Assembly (NCBI GenBank): GCA_900312665.1
Contig: ONZQ02000011.1
Location: 697,454-761,453, forward strand
Length of the DNA: 64,000 nt
From: Cephalotrichum gorgonifer
Lineage: Eukaryota; Ascomycota; Sordariomycetes; Microascales; Microascaceae
Direction of reading: 5' to 3'
In this document: positions 23,885-34,993 of the stretch, in pieces
Layout: every line of letters begins with the position of its first letter
Position numbering within the stretch: position 1 is the stretch's first letter
The notes under the pieces: model-generated
Database searches by the model: none
What the model saw: the letters and a program-made list of their open reading frames with translations, nothing else
Told to the model about the DNA's origin: nothing
Position numbers and translations under genes: made by a program

Positions 23885-25549
23885 ATGCCTGAGATTGCTG
23901 AAGGTACGGAAACGTCCCGAATTCCGAAGGAAGGCCATTCAACACTGGAAATGAAGCTTCCAACGCTCCGCTCAGCTCTGTCTTGTGCGCCGCGCACACA
24001 CTCGTATGCTGACAAAATTCACATCCCGCAGTTGCCAGAATTGTCCACTTCCTGAGGCTCCACCTCGTAGGGAAGCGGATAGCGAAAGCTTCGGCCCCAG
24101 ATGATCCCATTGTATTCGGGAAGGTCGGAACGACAGGCCCGCAAATCGAGTCCGCTGCGAATGGCAAGAAGGTATGGACCTTGTGCTCGTGCTGTGTATG
24201 GGCGTGTGCAATGCGACTTGAATCGTGGCCAACAACACTGTTAATAGGTAGTCGCCGCTGGCAGCCAAGGAAAATACTTTTGGTATGTGCCATCCTTCTA
24301 TCTCGCGTAGACGAGACCTGACCTGTGTCTAACTCCCGGTGTTAGGATCGCCTTTGATAAGCCGCCTCATTTGGTGATGCATTTCGGCATGACAGGTAAC
24401 ATTGGCGCTCCAGGGGTTCCGTCCCTTTCCCGCCCCTTTCCTGGGCCCATGTGCAAGTCCTAACTGCGTCCCTACTCAGGTTGGATACACATCAAAGACG
24501 AGAAGACGGCGTACACAAATTACTACAAGAAGCAGAAGCCCGAGGATGAAGACTTGTGGCCTCCGCGCTTCTGGAAGTTCCAACTCGAGACGGACTCGAA
24601 GCCGCCGGTCAAGGTCGCCTTCACCGACGCCCGCCGGCTCGGCCGCGTGCGCGTCGTCGACTGCCCCGGGGCCGAGATACGCAAGCACTCGCCCCTCGTC
24701 GAGAACGGGCCCGACCCCGTGGTCGACGTGGACATCTTCACCGAGGACTTCCTGCGGCGCAAGGTGAAGTCGCGCAAGGTGCCCATAAAGGCGCTGCTGC
24801 TGGACCAGAAGGCGATCAGCGGTATAGGGAACTGGGTCGCGGACGAGGTCCTGTTCCAGGCGCGCCTGCACCCGGAACTGTACTGCGACCAGTTCAGCGA
24901 CGGCCAGATCAAGAAGCTGTACGAGTCCATCCGCTACGTGTGCCAGACCGCCGTCGACAAGCTAGGGGACTCGGACCAGTTCCCGAAGGACTGGCTCTTC
25001 AACCACAGGTGGGGGAAGGGGAAGCTTAATTCGGCGGGGACTTTGCCGACTGGGGAGAAGCTGGCGTTCCTGACCGTCGGGGGCAGAACGAGCTGTTTTG
25101 CCCCGGCCTTGCAGAAGAAGACGGGCAAGGTCGCTGGTGATGCGGACGTCAAGGCTGAGGGAGAAGAGGAGGAGGAGGGGGAGGATGCCGCCCAGAAGCC
25201 CGCCAGGAAGGTTGGAAAGAAGAAGATCAAGGCAGAAGATGGGGAAGCTGATGGCGCACCGACCGTGAAGGCGAAGGGGAGATCAAACGGTCGGGCGAAG
25301 GCCACTGTGAAGGATGAAGATGACGAAGAGGAGAAGGTTAAGCCGGATATGTCCGCGAAGAAGACGCAGAAGAGGAAGGGTGATGTCCTGGCCGCCAAGG
25401 ACTCGGACGACGCACCGCCGTCGGCGCTGAAGAAGCAAAGGAGAAGCTCCGCGACGGCACAGAAATCGGTGACTCAGCAGGTCGAGGCGCAGATTGAGGA
25501 TAGCGGGCGCAGGCGGTCCGGTCGAGTGCGGAGTAGGCCTGCCAACTAA
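23885..25549 (+). CDS. Fpg/MutM-type 8-oxoguanine DNA glycosylase
   Basis: Bifunctional base-excision repair glycosylase/AP lyase of the Fpg/Nei fold, of the kind shared by plants and filamentous fungi. Five exons: 23885-23903, 24032-24171, 24248-24282, 24346-24395 and 24480-25549, totalling 1314 nt (437 residues). The start is fixed by chemistry: MPEIAE places the catalytic Pro and Glu directly after Met, although exon 1 is only 19 nt. N-terminal domain: VVAAGSQGKYFW, LVMHFGMTGWIHI, DARRLGRVRVV. The helix-two-turn-helix is ALLLDQKAISGIGNWVADEV. The C-terminal finger lacks the four zinc cysteines and reads GGRTSCFAPALQKK (Arg near residue 284), the zincless form known from plant Fpg. A Lys/Glu-rich tail of about 150 residues (KVGKKKIKAED, SGRRRSGRVRSRP) probably adds DNA binding and nuclear targeting. 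The family is firm; substrate preference is inferred. Confidence 0.93.
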
Positions 25550-28470
25550 AGGATAAGGGCCTGCTATTATCGAGCGGGCCGTTCCTGTTTTGTGTAAAGG
25601 GGGGAGATGGACCTGTCCACCGCCCGGTCCAAAACTTCGGCCCTTCTTCATCCCGTTTTGCAAGCGTCTCTAGAGAGTTCGGATATCACGGCCTATTTTG
25701 AGGTCAAGTTAATATGTTTTTACGGGGGCAGCGACGGGCTATTGGTTTCAAGCGTAATCTCTTACTCTCTCGGGAATTCCAGCCATTCATTTATGTCATA
25801 TTTCCCGCCCGCCTACCCTCTGTAATGAGGAGAGATTTCTTCATGCAGTCTACACGTTCTCGTTTCACGATCCGCTCTTGAAGATGTAGGTGGACATGAG
25901 CCTCACATTGAACTTCTCGCTCGTGTCTATACCCTGAAATTAAGACTGAGGCTCTTTCTTGCGGAGTTTCACAAGAAATGAGGTTCATTATTACTGGGGT
26001 TTCACAAGAACGAGGCCCCGGGACGTCATTTCTGGAAATGCAGGTGGTGATATGGTCAGGGCACCTTTGTTTATTGTGGAGGGTTCATACTATGAGGCGG
26101 GGGAACCGGCTCCGCGGCGGAGTGAGGGGATTTTGGGGATTTAGGTCGGGGATTTGGGGTCGTGGGTGATGAGGGGTCGGCCACACTTCCTCCCCGAGAG
26201 TACTGACATTACCCGAGAGAGGTTTACCTGGACACCAGCCACTCCGGGTCCGAGGCGGATCCAAGTGGCAAACGCATATCGTACACCTTACATTCGAAGT
26301 ACGGTACGTTGTCCGTGGTGTTGATGGGACGTCTGGTCGCTCTCGTGGTCCGACGTCGTATCCCGACCCCGTCGACTAATCATGCAGCTGCCGATCTCTT
26401 GTCGATCGTTACGACGTTCGGATGGTACTCAGTCGAGGCCTCGGAATCCACTACCCCAGCTTCCATCGGCTACAACCCCAATGCCGATCTGAAACGCTCA
26501 TTTCGTGGAAAATCCGCCAACCAAGGGACCAGAAGATTCTCCGGGGCGGCTTGGCTCTCCTTCAACCACTTTATAAAGGTGGACCAGGCTCTCTCTTCGT
26601 GGGGAGTAAGTAAATACAAAGTGATTTTATCCCGATCACAGAGTAATATAGTACTCGGACCCCCTCGCTGGGAAGATGGGATCGACAGCCAGTCGGCCTA
26701 TATAAGTCATCCCATGCCCCCCCGTTGCCGCCAGGACCCGCCCGCCGGAATAAGATTTTCCGGCATCCTCGCCTGTTCGATATTAAGTTCAATCTACACG
26801 ACCTTTGCGATCTATGCGACCCGTAAATCCACGGCGCTTGGCCTGCCGCGTTATCCGGGAAGAGGGCCAGACGAAATTCGAATATGCCCGTTCCCTTAGT
26901 GCCAAGGCCACCTCTGGCCTGGTTCGGGGGCCCTACCTTTAGTGAGGCGAAGGACTTGGCAATGCTTGTTTTTTCTCGTCTCTATCTAAGTCCCAAAGTT
27001 ATTAATGTGCAATTGCGGGAGAGGCGAACACTCTAAGAGCCTCACGGGACATTCGTTTATATGGTATGGTGTCTTGGCCCTTTGAACGTCAGCCCTATGT
27101 TCATGTCAGATCGCCGAGCTTTCACGAAACATCTACATACGAGTATCTGCTGTGAATCTACTACGTATTCGATCCAGTCCGATGGAGTGGCATCGGCATC
27201 CTGCTCAGTTTTAGGCATGATCTACAGTAGTATACCCGGGTTTCCGTCCCTTTATGGAATACCTGTACGAGCATTTGTACAAACAAGGGCCGGTGTTACT
27301 CCCTTTGCCGAGCCCGCGCCCATAAGTGGGGAGCATAATACCACTTGTCCTCGTGCGTTCATGCTATCGCAAGCAAGAGAGCAAAAGGTCTCCACGGGAT
27401 GGATCTTCTTTATCCGGGACTTTCAGCCAACGGGTATCGTTACCACATTTCCATACCCCCATACTGCCAGGGGAGCACCCGGCTTCGAGATCCACTCACA
27501 TCTACCGAGTAGAACCCCCCCAATGATACTGGCTGGGGTAATAGGTGCAAAGGCCTGTCAGGGGTAGGGTTGCCCCCGAGGCATTTTCCTTTCTAAGTTC
27601 GTCCCGCGCACCAATTTAGTCTGCCTGTACTATATCTACAACCGCGCTTTACTCCTGAGCGGGATTACACGTACACAGGACATGCAGTGGCGCCTAGCCC
27701 AACCGGGCGAATACAACGACGTAAGAGCGTTGCAACCCCTGGCACGGCCGGTCCCCTTTCCTTGGAAAGTCCGAGCTTTCTGCCTATACGCCGGCTCTTG
27801 ATTGCCGTGCCCAGACGTCAGCCAAGGCCGGCTTGGGGGAGACGGGACCACGCGCACGAAGCTGGCGATGACGACCTAGTCGGCGCATACGGGCCCGAAG
27901 GGACCGGGTATGGGGCTGCGGAACGACCTCCACCCCTACTCGTACCCTAGTAGTTGTGCCCATCCATATACAGGAATACGTTAGCAAGGTTGGTCCCTGG
28001 AACTTCGAGAAAGAAGTCAGGCGGGGGAATATGGCCCCACGTCATGCTGCCCCGATATCATCTCGCAGGGATCTGTTCTACTCTCCACGAACCAAGACAG
28101 ACGGATCGGCCTCCCGCCCGCACTGCCGGACCGTCTAAGTCCTGCCTTCGCTTCTCCTCGTGTTCGGGTTTGGCGAAGGTATCTCTTGCCGCCTTCACTG
28201 TCCCTTCGGTTTACTCCTCGGATGCACGGGTATGCAATCCAGGCAAACATATTGTCAGTCCTAGGATTTGCTTCTCCGGTCCCCGGCCATCACTGACCAC
28301 GCGAGTTGCCTATCTGACGGGCGGGAGGACGTAGCCCATGAAGTCTCATATGAGCTGAATGCCTGTGAACCAAAGTCTTGAACCCCGACTGGAAAATGTA
28401 CGAACCAAACCCTTAGGGATCGAAATATCAGTGGACAGCTAGGAACCCACCCTTGCTAATTTCCCGAAGC
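25550..28470. other. 2.9 kb intergenic region upstream of the cellobiohydrolase
   Basis: No supported gene. Medium-length open frames (26309-26899, 27061-27567) have no domain resemblance and no linkable exons. The stretch carries a few copies of the dispersed TACGAGTA-type octamer (near 27130 and 27935). Distal regulatory sites for the cellobiohydrolase could lie here, but I cannot single any out. Confidence 0.5.
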
Positions 28471-28754
28471 GGCAAACACGTTTGGTACTTTGCACTGCGA
28501 TGCCGTTGCAGAAACGGATCGCCGCCCTTCCCCGGAATCCTGCCCGACGATACCGATCCGATGTGGTGGGGCCCAGTCTACCCCCCTTCCTCTTTCCCCT
28601 TTCTTTCTGCATTCCCCGGACTCTTTCCTCTTTGGGATAGTTTGTGGGGGAGGCGGCGGCCGGGCCGGGAAGTCGAAGAGGGCGAGGGATGGGGAAGGGA
28701 ATGGGGAAGGGACACAGACAGGCGAAGTATCGTCGAGCCAAAGCAGTATATAAG
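28471..28754 (+). promoter_or_regulatory. Cellobiohydrolase promoter: CreA-type sites and TATA box
   Basis: TATATAAG at 28747-28754 is a strong TATA box, 164 bases before the ATG. Upstream lie four matches to the CreA/Cre1 consensus SYGGRG: GTGGGG at 28566-28571 and 28644-28649, and CCCCGG (reverse orientation) at 28530-28535 and 28614-28619. GGCAAA at 28471-28476 fits the Xyr1/XlnR pattern GGC(A/T)3. All are direct sequence matches; their use is inferred from how cbh1 genes are regulated in Trichoderma and relatives. Such short motifs also occur by chance in GC-rich DNA. Confidence 0.55.
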
Positions 28755-28917
28755 AAGGGCTTTGACCTCTCTCTCTTTTACTCCTATTCCTTCCCCCATC
28801 CACCCTCATCTTGCATCTTCAACTTCCATTCACTTTCCACTTCTGAAGATAAGTCTGGAACTCGTCACTCTCCTTTATCTACACAAGCTTTGCACCCACC
28901 TTCCAAACTCGCCAAAT

Positions 28918-30543
28918 ATGCTCCGCTCCGCCGTCATCTCCGCCCTCGTGGCGTCTGCCGCCGCCCAGAAGGTCGGCACCTCGACCGCGGAAGTCCACCC
29001 CAAGATGAGCTGGCAGAAGTGCGCCGAGGGCGGCAGCTGCTCCAAGGTCGACGGCGAGGTCGTGCTCGACGCCAACTGGCGCTGGCTGCACGAGGTCGAC
29101 GGGTACGAGAACTGCTACGACGGCAACCTGTGGACCGACAAGTGCAGCACCCCCGAGGACTGCGCTACCAAGTGCGCTCTTGACGGCGCCGACTACACTG
29201 GCACCGTAAGTTATTAAAAAGGCTCCAACGGCTCCTCTCCGAGCATGTGGTGGTTGATCTCGAGAGCAGTTTGTCGAACTAACACGCCCTTGCTACAGTA
29301 CGGCGCCTCTGCCTCTGGTGATGCTCTCACCCTAAAGTTCGTCACCAAGGGCGAGTATGGTAACAACATCGGCTCTCGTCTCTACATGATGGAGGACTCC
29401 GAGACCTACCAGATGTTCACCCTCCTCGGCAACGAGTTCACCTTCGACGTCGACCTTTCCAAGCTCGGCTGTGGTCTTAACGGTGCTCTGTACTTTGTAT
29501 CCGTAAGTTTCATCCTCCTTTACTGCCCTACCTTCACCCCATGCGGGACATTTCATAGTCATCGCCGAGAGAATAACCTCCTCTGACACTCCCATTTCTA
29601 GATGGACGCCGACGGTGGCATGTCCAAGGACGCCACCAACGAGGCCGGCGCCAAGTACGGCACGGGATACTGCGACGCGCAGTGCCCCCGCGACCTGAAG
29701 TTCATCAACGGCCTCGGTAACATCGAGGGCTGGAACCCCTCCGACAGCGACGCCAACGCCGGCGTCGGCGAGATGGGCTCCTGCTGCTCTGAGATGGACA
29801 TCTGGGAGGCTAACAGCATCTCGACAGGTGAGCGAATTCAACCTCAATGTCCTTCCTAATGCCGTAGGCTGTTGCTAACCAGTACCGCATAACCAGCCTA
29901 CACGCCCCACCCCTGCACCACGGTCGGGCAGCACAAGTGCACGGGCGACTCCTGCGGCGGTACCTACTCCAACGACAGGTACGGCGGCACCTGCGACCCT
30001 GACGGCTGTGACTTCAACTCGTACCGCCAGGGCGACAAGACCTTCTACGGCCCCGGCATGACCATCGACACCAACAAGGTCTTCACCGTCGTGACGCAGT
30101 TCATCGAGGAGGGCGGCAAGCTCAGCGCCATCCGCCGGTTCTACGTCCAGGACGGCGAGGTCATCGCCAACAGCGAGTCCCTCATCGACGGCAACCCCGG
30201 CAACGAGCTCAACCCCGAGTTCTGCGAGGCGCAGAAGCTGGCCTTCGGCGACGACGACGTCTTCAAGCAGAAGGGCGGCTTCGACCAGTTCACCAAGGCC
30301 GTGGAGGGCGGCATGGTCCTGGTGATGTCCGTGTGGGACGACCACTACGCCAACATGCTCTGGCTCGACTCCACCTACCCTACGGACTCCGGCGCCGACG
30401 AGGTCGGCAAGGCCCGTGGATCGTGCCCCACTGACTCGGGTGTCCCCGAGGAGATCGAGGTGTCGCAGGCTAGCGACCAGGTCACCTTCTCCAACATCAA
30501 GTTCGGCCCCATCGGCTCGACCTTCGATGCGCCGGCCGCGTAA
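28918..30543 (+). CDS. cbh1: GH7 cellobiohydrolase, secreted, no cellulose-binding module
   Basis: Glycoside hydrolase family 7 enzyme that releases cellobiose from cellulose chain ends with retention of configuration. Four exons: 28918-29205, 29299-29502, 29602-29827 and 29897-30543, totalling 1365 nt (454 residues). A signal peptide spans residues 1-16 (MLRSAVISALVASAAA); mature protein would begin at Gln17, as in many GH7 enzymes. The catalytic signature SEMDIWEAN gives Glu228 (nucleophile), Asp230 and Glu233 (acid/base). Other GH7 landmarks are THP-like EVHPKMSWQKC, NWRWLH, GYCDAQCPRDLKFING, CDPDGCDFNSYRQG and VMSVWDDHYANMLWLDS. The protein stops at the end of the catalytic domain, with no Ser/Thr linker or CBM1. 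Cellobiohydrolase is favoured over endoglucanase by length and by intact tunnel-loop sequences such as GTYSNDRYGGTCDPDG. All four exons join cleanly. Confidence 0.96.
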
Positions 30544-31099
30544 AGGGGCTGAGAGCGGGAAACAAAATTGGGGGAAGGGGCCTGAGAGCGGGCTGGCATT
30601 CGGCATTCATAGACGAAGACTTGGAGAACTTGCCTCGCTTCTCTTGTATATATGCATTTCTTCTGGGGGAGATAGATTTTTTTTTGGAGCTTGACAGATT
30701 GTATATATTTCAATAACGAATTCGATACCTGAATCTGAACCTGAGGCGAGACGGTACCCTGCTTGTTGACATGTCTAGAAGTAAGTTTGCATCGATGACC
30801 TTATGTGGGGGAAAATGTGTATATTCAGAGGGGAACAGCCGCCTGGGTTGGGCCCAAGCCTGATAGGTTCTGGGGCAGGTGCGCCCACCTGCCAACACGT
30901 TGTTATGAAAGAAATAGTCACATCCTTCTCTTCTCTTGGCGGGTTTCGAGCGATGTGCGACCAAGGCGAAGACATATTAGGCGGGTGGCTGGAAATACTT
31001 CTTTTCGATACTAAATAGGATGAGGATGGGTAGACAAAAGGTTAGAGAAAGGACTGAAACTAATACGGGGGGAGGTAATAAAAAAATATAAAAAGAGAA
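30544..31099. other. Spacer between the cellobiohydrolase and the tRNA
   Basis: Probable 3' UTR of the cellobiohydrolase followed by non-coding sequence; TTGTATATAT-type motifs near 30645 and 30700 could be 3'-end signals. No other feature is supported. Confidence 0.5.
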
Positions 31100-31188
31100 C
31101 TCTCCCTCGGGGAATCGAACCCCGGCCACCTGCGAACTCGCACTGTCTGTATGACAGGCAGGTATCCTTACCACTAGACCAAGGAAGA
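31100..31188 (-). tRNA. tRNA-Asp (GTC) with a 17-nt intron
   Basis: Read on the minus strand, the sequence folds as a tRNA. The acceptor stem TCTTCCT pairs with AGGGAGA (one G-T pair). The D arm has GTCT against GGAT with an 8-base loop. The anticodon stem CCTGC pairs with GCAGG, and the loop reads CTGTCA with anticodon GTC. The T arm is CGGGG/CCCCG around TTCGATT, and the discriminator base is G, as in yeast tRNA-Asp. The 89-nt gene equals a 72-nt body plus a 17-nt intron at the canonical place, one base 3' of the anticodon (plus-strand 31135-31151). CCA is not encoded, as expected in a eukaryote. Confidence 0.93.
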
Positions 31189-31707
31189 TCTCGCTGATTT
31201 GCTTGGTTAGAGACTTAATTTTGACAGCCATATAGGCAAATCCGCTCGCCCACTTCCCAAATATGGTATACCTCCCCAGACTCATGCTTCTGACCCTATA
31301 ATCTTACCATGCCCCTTTCCTACCGACTCATCCAGGGGGGCAGGGTCGGCTGCCGTTTGCGTCGGCCATTTTCATCCCTACAGGTAGCAGTATACAGCCG
31401 TAGACCTCCCCAAGTTAGAGTTGGTGATACGAGCCACCCGTCTTCGAAGTAGCCCCTTCTCTCGTTGGCGGTCCAGGCGGTGGTGCCTTCCACTATGCTG
31501 CACCTGCAGTGGCATCATAGGGAAACTATGCCAGGAGTTGGGCTTTCTTGAACTGACGAGATTCATACGGGGCGGTGGCCAAATATCTGTTGCTGAACAC
31601 CCCCTCTTCCTTTTTCGTCATCGATCATTCTCAATCACACTCCAACCTCCAGTCTACGCCTTACCTATGCTCTTCCTATTGAAGCACCATCGTATACATT
31701 TTTAATC
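31189..31707. other. Spacer upstream of the kinase-like locus
   Basis: No gene seen. The segment probably holds tRNA 5' flank and the promoter of the following locus. Confidence 0.45.
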
Positions 31708-33309
31708 ATGTCTACTTATTCTCATATCATGCCACCTCCATCGAGAACTACGGAGTGCGAGACGAGTCCGCATCGGGAGCTCCCATCCTTCAGCAATCCC
31801 GTGCGGGGAGACCGAGCGTGGATAAAACTCGTCCTCTGGTCCCTCGGTATCAAAGTACGGGCTGTCCGCTCCCGTTGGTCATGATTCCTCTTTTGGAGGA
31901 CTCGATGTCGATGAAAGAGTGCTAACTGTAGATGGAGGAAGATCTCCGAGGATGCCATCGGTCATACCGGCCCAACAGCCTTCGAGAGTGTGTGCGCACT
32001 CACATCCAGCTGCTGTTCTTCCATCTACAGGGTCACCCTTAACCACGAACTCACGGAAACTTCATTCAAAAGACTCCCCTATACGAGCAAGGTGCGCATT
32101 AAAGGCGCGAAGACACTATTGTTCAAGTCTATGGCAGTCGACGACGTCTTCGACCGGCCCAATTGGGTTGAGAACGAGGTGGCAGCCATGCACATGTCTC
32201 GCGAGGCCCTTCGGCGAACAAGTCCTCTCCTAGAACGCTTGATACCAGACGTTTACGCGTGGCACTCAAAGGCGGACGAGGAGTACGGTCGGGGCTGGAT
32301 CATCATGGAGGACAAAATAGGCGACCTTCTCAGCAAACACTGGGACGGTTTGGAGCCAATGCGGCGGAGCCATGTCATGAACTATCTTGCCCTGGTTAAT
32401 GCGTGGACTCAGACCGCATCTTTGCCCTTGGGGGGTAAGTTATATGGGGGTCTCAGCATTGACATCCAGGGGGAGATTGTTGTTGGCGGAACAATGGCGG
32501 GCATGGTAGCCAAGGGCGGTCCATGGGACAGCTACGGGGATCTCTGGAAGGACAGGCTGGAGTGTCGGCTTAGGAACGCAGACGAGAGTCCTCGCCTGAG
32601 AGGATAGAACACCACACAAGACGTGCGACAACTCGTCAGTGGGATCCTTAGCTCGAATCTTGAGGGATGGCTTGCCCATTCCGGCGTCCAGACGAACCAT
32701 CGGGCCCTCGTCAACCCCCAACTAAGTGAGCTACCCCTCCCCCCCAACCCGCCCAATAGAAGCCTGATGACTGGGGGCTTTCGCATTGTGACTTTTCGGC
32801 TCACTAACAGCTCTTGATGTGCCGTAGTATTTTTAAACAACATCCTTTTCGATCCAAACTCAAAGATGATTACCGGCCTCCTGAATTTTGACCGTTGCTC
32901 GATCCTGCCCCCGATCCATCAGTTCTTGCCATCCCCGCAGGACCCCCAGAGGCAGCATGATCTGAGAGAGTTGGCAGACAACCTAGGCCTTTATCTAGAC
33001 TGCCCCTTTACATCAGATATCGACGTTATCAAAGTGTGGGAATCTGCCCTTGAACGACAGCGTCAGCTTGGACCGAGATTCAACAGGCGACAAGGCAGGG
33101 TTGTACCCAGCACCGCGATGGAGACCATGGTGCGTCTGGAGGAGGAGCTCGCTCCTTTGGTACTCGCAATCCCTCTCATTGGAGAGATGAGGGTGACGAA
33201 TTTGGAGGCTGAACATCGTCGTGCTGAGAAGTCTCTTCTGGAGCGCCTTCGAGGGTTGAAGCTCGGGCGTTGGGCCGAGGACGAGGGTGACCAGACCTTG
33301 CTTCAGTGA
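31708..33309 (+). pseudogene. APH-fold kinase relative interrupted by an in-frame TAG
   Basis: Looks like a fungal member of the APH/choline-kinase-like phosphotransferase family. Four coding segments join in frame: 31708-31854, 31932-31987, 32031-32725 and 32828-33309 (460 codons). Only codon 260, TAG at 32605-32607, breaks the frame. Family-like sequence continues on both sides (GPWDSYGDLWKDRLECRL before; VRQLVSGILSSNLEGWL and LNNILFDPNSKMITGLLNFD after). No good intron removes the stop: a GTCCTC-to-AAG intron would be only 33 nt. The catalytic loop, normally HGDL near NILFDP, reads NPQL, and the metal-binding Asp (LLDFD) reads LLNFD, so even a read-through product should be inactive. Alternatives are a shorter real protein ending at 32607, a very short intron, or a sequencing error (CAG to TAG is one base). 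Exon 1 and 2 joins are moderately supported. Confidence 0.6.
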
Positions 33310-33742
33310 TTGGTAGTTCTGTGGGGCTTGGGATGATCTTTACTCAGCGAGAGGCCAAATATTAGCATTGGGAAAGCGATATGCTCTTTTTAAAAAGAAA
33401 AAGCGATTTTAGGTAGAGTAGAAGCGTGCAGAGTCTCCAAGCAATCCGGTGCATGATTTCGCGGGGCTGCATTTAGGAGAGTCTGGGCTGTCGCATATGG
33501 AGGTGTGAATTGACCCTACACACTGTGTGCTGGTGGTGACGGATCATGCTTCTCGGACAAAAGCTCATGTCCAACTTTGCTCCCTTACCAAAATCCTCGT
33601 CACAACCCTCATACCACTCCGGATCCCTCAACCCGCGTACCTCACTCGGGAATAGTATGGCCGAGATTATTCATATCTCCATAATAAATATGCTCCGCAC
33701 TTGTCGCAAGGATTAAACGCCACGAGGAGAAAACTAGACACA
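33310..33742. other. Spacer upstream of the EngB-type gene
   Basis: AT-richer spacer with no gene. It likely contains the 3' end of the kinase-like locus and the promoter of the following GTPase. Confidence 0.45.
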
Positions 33743-34993
33743 ATGCCGCTCCTCCACCCACGCGACCTCCTCGCCATCCCATCCCCCCTCCGCTCCCTCC
33801 TCCTCACGCGACTCCTCACGCCGACTCAGCCAGCACGATACATGTCCACTTGGGATAAATACTGCGAAACAGCCGCTCGCACTCCCTCTCGGACTCCCCC
33901 TCGCACACCTACGCCAGCGTCCACGCCTCCACGAAGCCCCCGAGGGAGACCTGCGCCCACGTCCGCACCCACGCCAAGTCCCCGAGGGACACCCGCGGCG
34001 GCCCCTATCGCCTCGGGTGAGTCGCTCCTCGACCTGTGGAATACCCCAGCTGCGTCTATATCCTCCCCTCGGCGTAACAACCCCCAGGGGAAGCCCGTCC
34101 TCAGTACATCGGCGCGCGCTAGCGATCTGCGCGACGCGAATAACTTCTTCTTCGCCAAGAAGCCCGACTTCCTCTACTCTGCCGTATCGTGGCGGAGCCA
34201 CGAGGTGAACTACTACGTACCCGAGGTGTGCGTCCTCGGCTGCTCGAACGCGGGCAAGTCCACCTTCATCAACGCGCTCATGGGCACCGGGCTGGCCCGG
34301 AGCAGCTCTCGGCCCGGGAGCACGCGGGCGATGAACGCGTACGCCACGGGGCCCGTTGTGCCGCGCAAGGTTGTCCGGAACCAGAACGTCAAGGCTTCCG
34401 AGGGAGGCGGCGGCGCGGATGCGCGGATGGACCTCCTCCGGGGCCTCGTGCTGATGGACACGCCCGGGTACGGGTTCAACAGCATCCAGGAGTGGGGGGA
34501 GCAGATCGAGGTGTACCTCGAGCGGAGGACGATGCTGAAGGGCGTGATACTGCTGCTGCGGAGCGACGTCCCGCTGACGAAGTGGGACGTCGAGGTCCTG
34601 GGCCTGCTGGCGCACCTGGGGAAGAAGACGACGGTCGTGCTCACGAGGGCGGACAGGTGCGGCGAGGGGAGGTGGGTCGGCGGGTGTCTGGAGAGGTACG
34701 AGCAGGTCATGGACGCCCTGCGTGACCGCGGGGGGAAGGGGACGGCGGGCGGCGGGGACTGGACGCCCGACGTGTGCATCACGGCCGCGGGGATGGCGGA
34801 GAGGGGCGCCGTGAAGGGCGGGAAGCTGAAGAGGTCGGCGGGGAAGGAGGAGGCGGGGATGGGTGGGGCGAGGATCGCGGTGCTGAGGCTCGCGGGGCTG
34901 ATTGGGCCCGAGGCGAGAGTCAAGGAGCCCGCGCCGGAGCCGTGGGTCGGGAGGACGATCTCTTGGGATTCGATCCCTGTGAAGGGGGCGTAG
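33743..34993 (+). CDS. EngB/YihA-type GTPase, probably mitochondrial (Mrx8-like)
   Basis: GTPase of the EngB family. Bacterial EngB helps assemble the large ribosomal subunit; the yeast relative Mrx8 associates with mitochondrial expression machinery. A single exon of 416 residues; the ATG at 33743 is the first in frame and follows an ACACA context. G1 is GCSNAGKST (residues 166-174), the G2 region RPGSTRAMN, G3 DTPGYG (from residue 239) and G4 TRAD (301-304, replacing the common TKAD). The N-terminal 150 residues are not conserved: an Arg/Leu-rich start (LLAIPSPLRSLLLTRLL) suits a mitochondrial presequence and is followed by a Pro/Thr/Ser/Arg-rich linker. A Gly/Lys-rich insertion (MAERGAVKGGKLKRSAGKEE) sits late in the domain. 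It converges with the next gene at a 308-base spacer. Confidence 0.9.
   Translation: MPLLHPRDLLAIPSPLRSLLLTRLLTPTQPARYMSTWDKYCETAARTPSRTPPRTPTPASTPPRSPRGRPAPTSAPTPSPRGTPAAAPIASGESLLDLWNTPAASISSPRRNNPQGKPVLSTSARASDLRDANNFFFAKKPDFLYSAVSWRSHEVNYYVPEVCVLGCSNAGKSTFINALMGTGLARSSSRPGSTRAMNAYATGPVVPRKVVRNQNVKASEGGGGADARMDLLRGLVLMDTPGYGFNSIQEWGEQIEVYLERRTMLKGVILLLRSDVPLTKWDVEVLGLLAHLGKKTTVVLTRADRCGEGRWVGGCLERYEQVMDALRDRGGKGTAGGGDWTPDVCITAAGMAERGAVKGGKLKRSAGKEEAGMGGARIAVLRLAGLIGPEARVKEPAPEPWVGRTISWDSIPVKGA

Noticed and set aside
26309..27567. Medium open frames upstream of the cellobiohydrolase
   Set aside because: No domains, inconsistent codon use and no splice sites that would link them into a longer protein.
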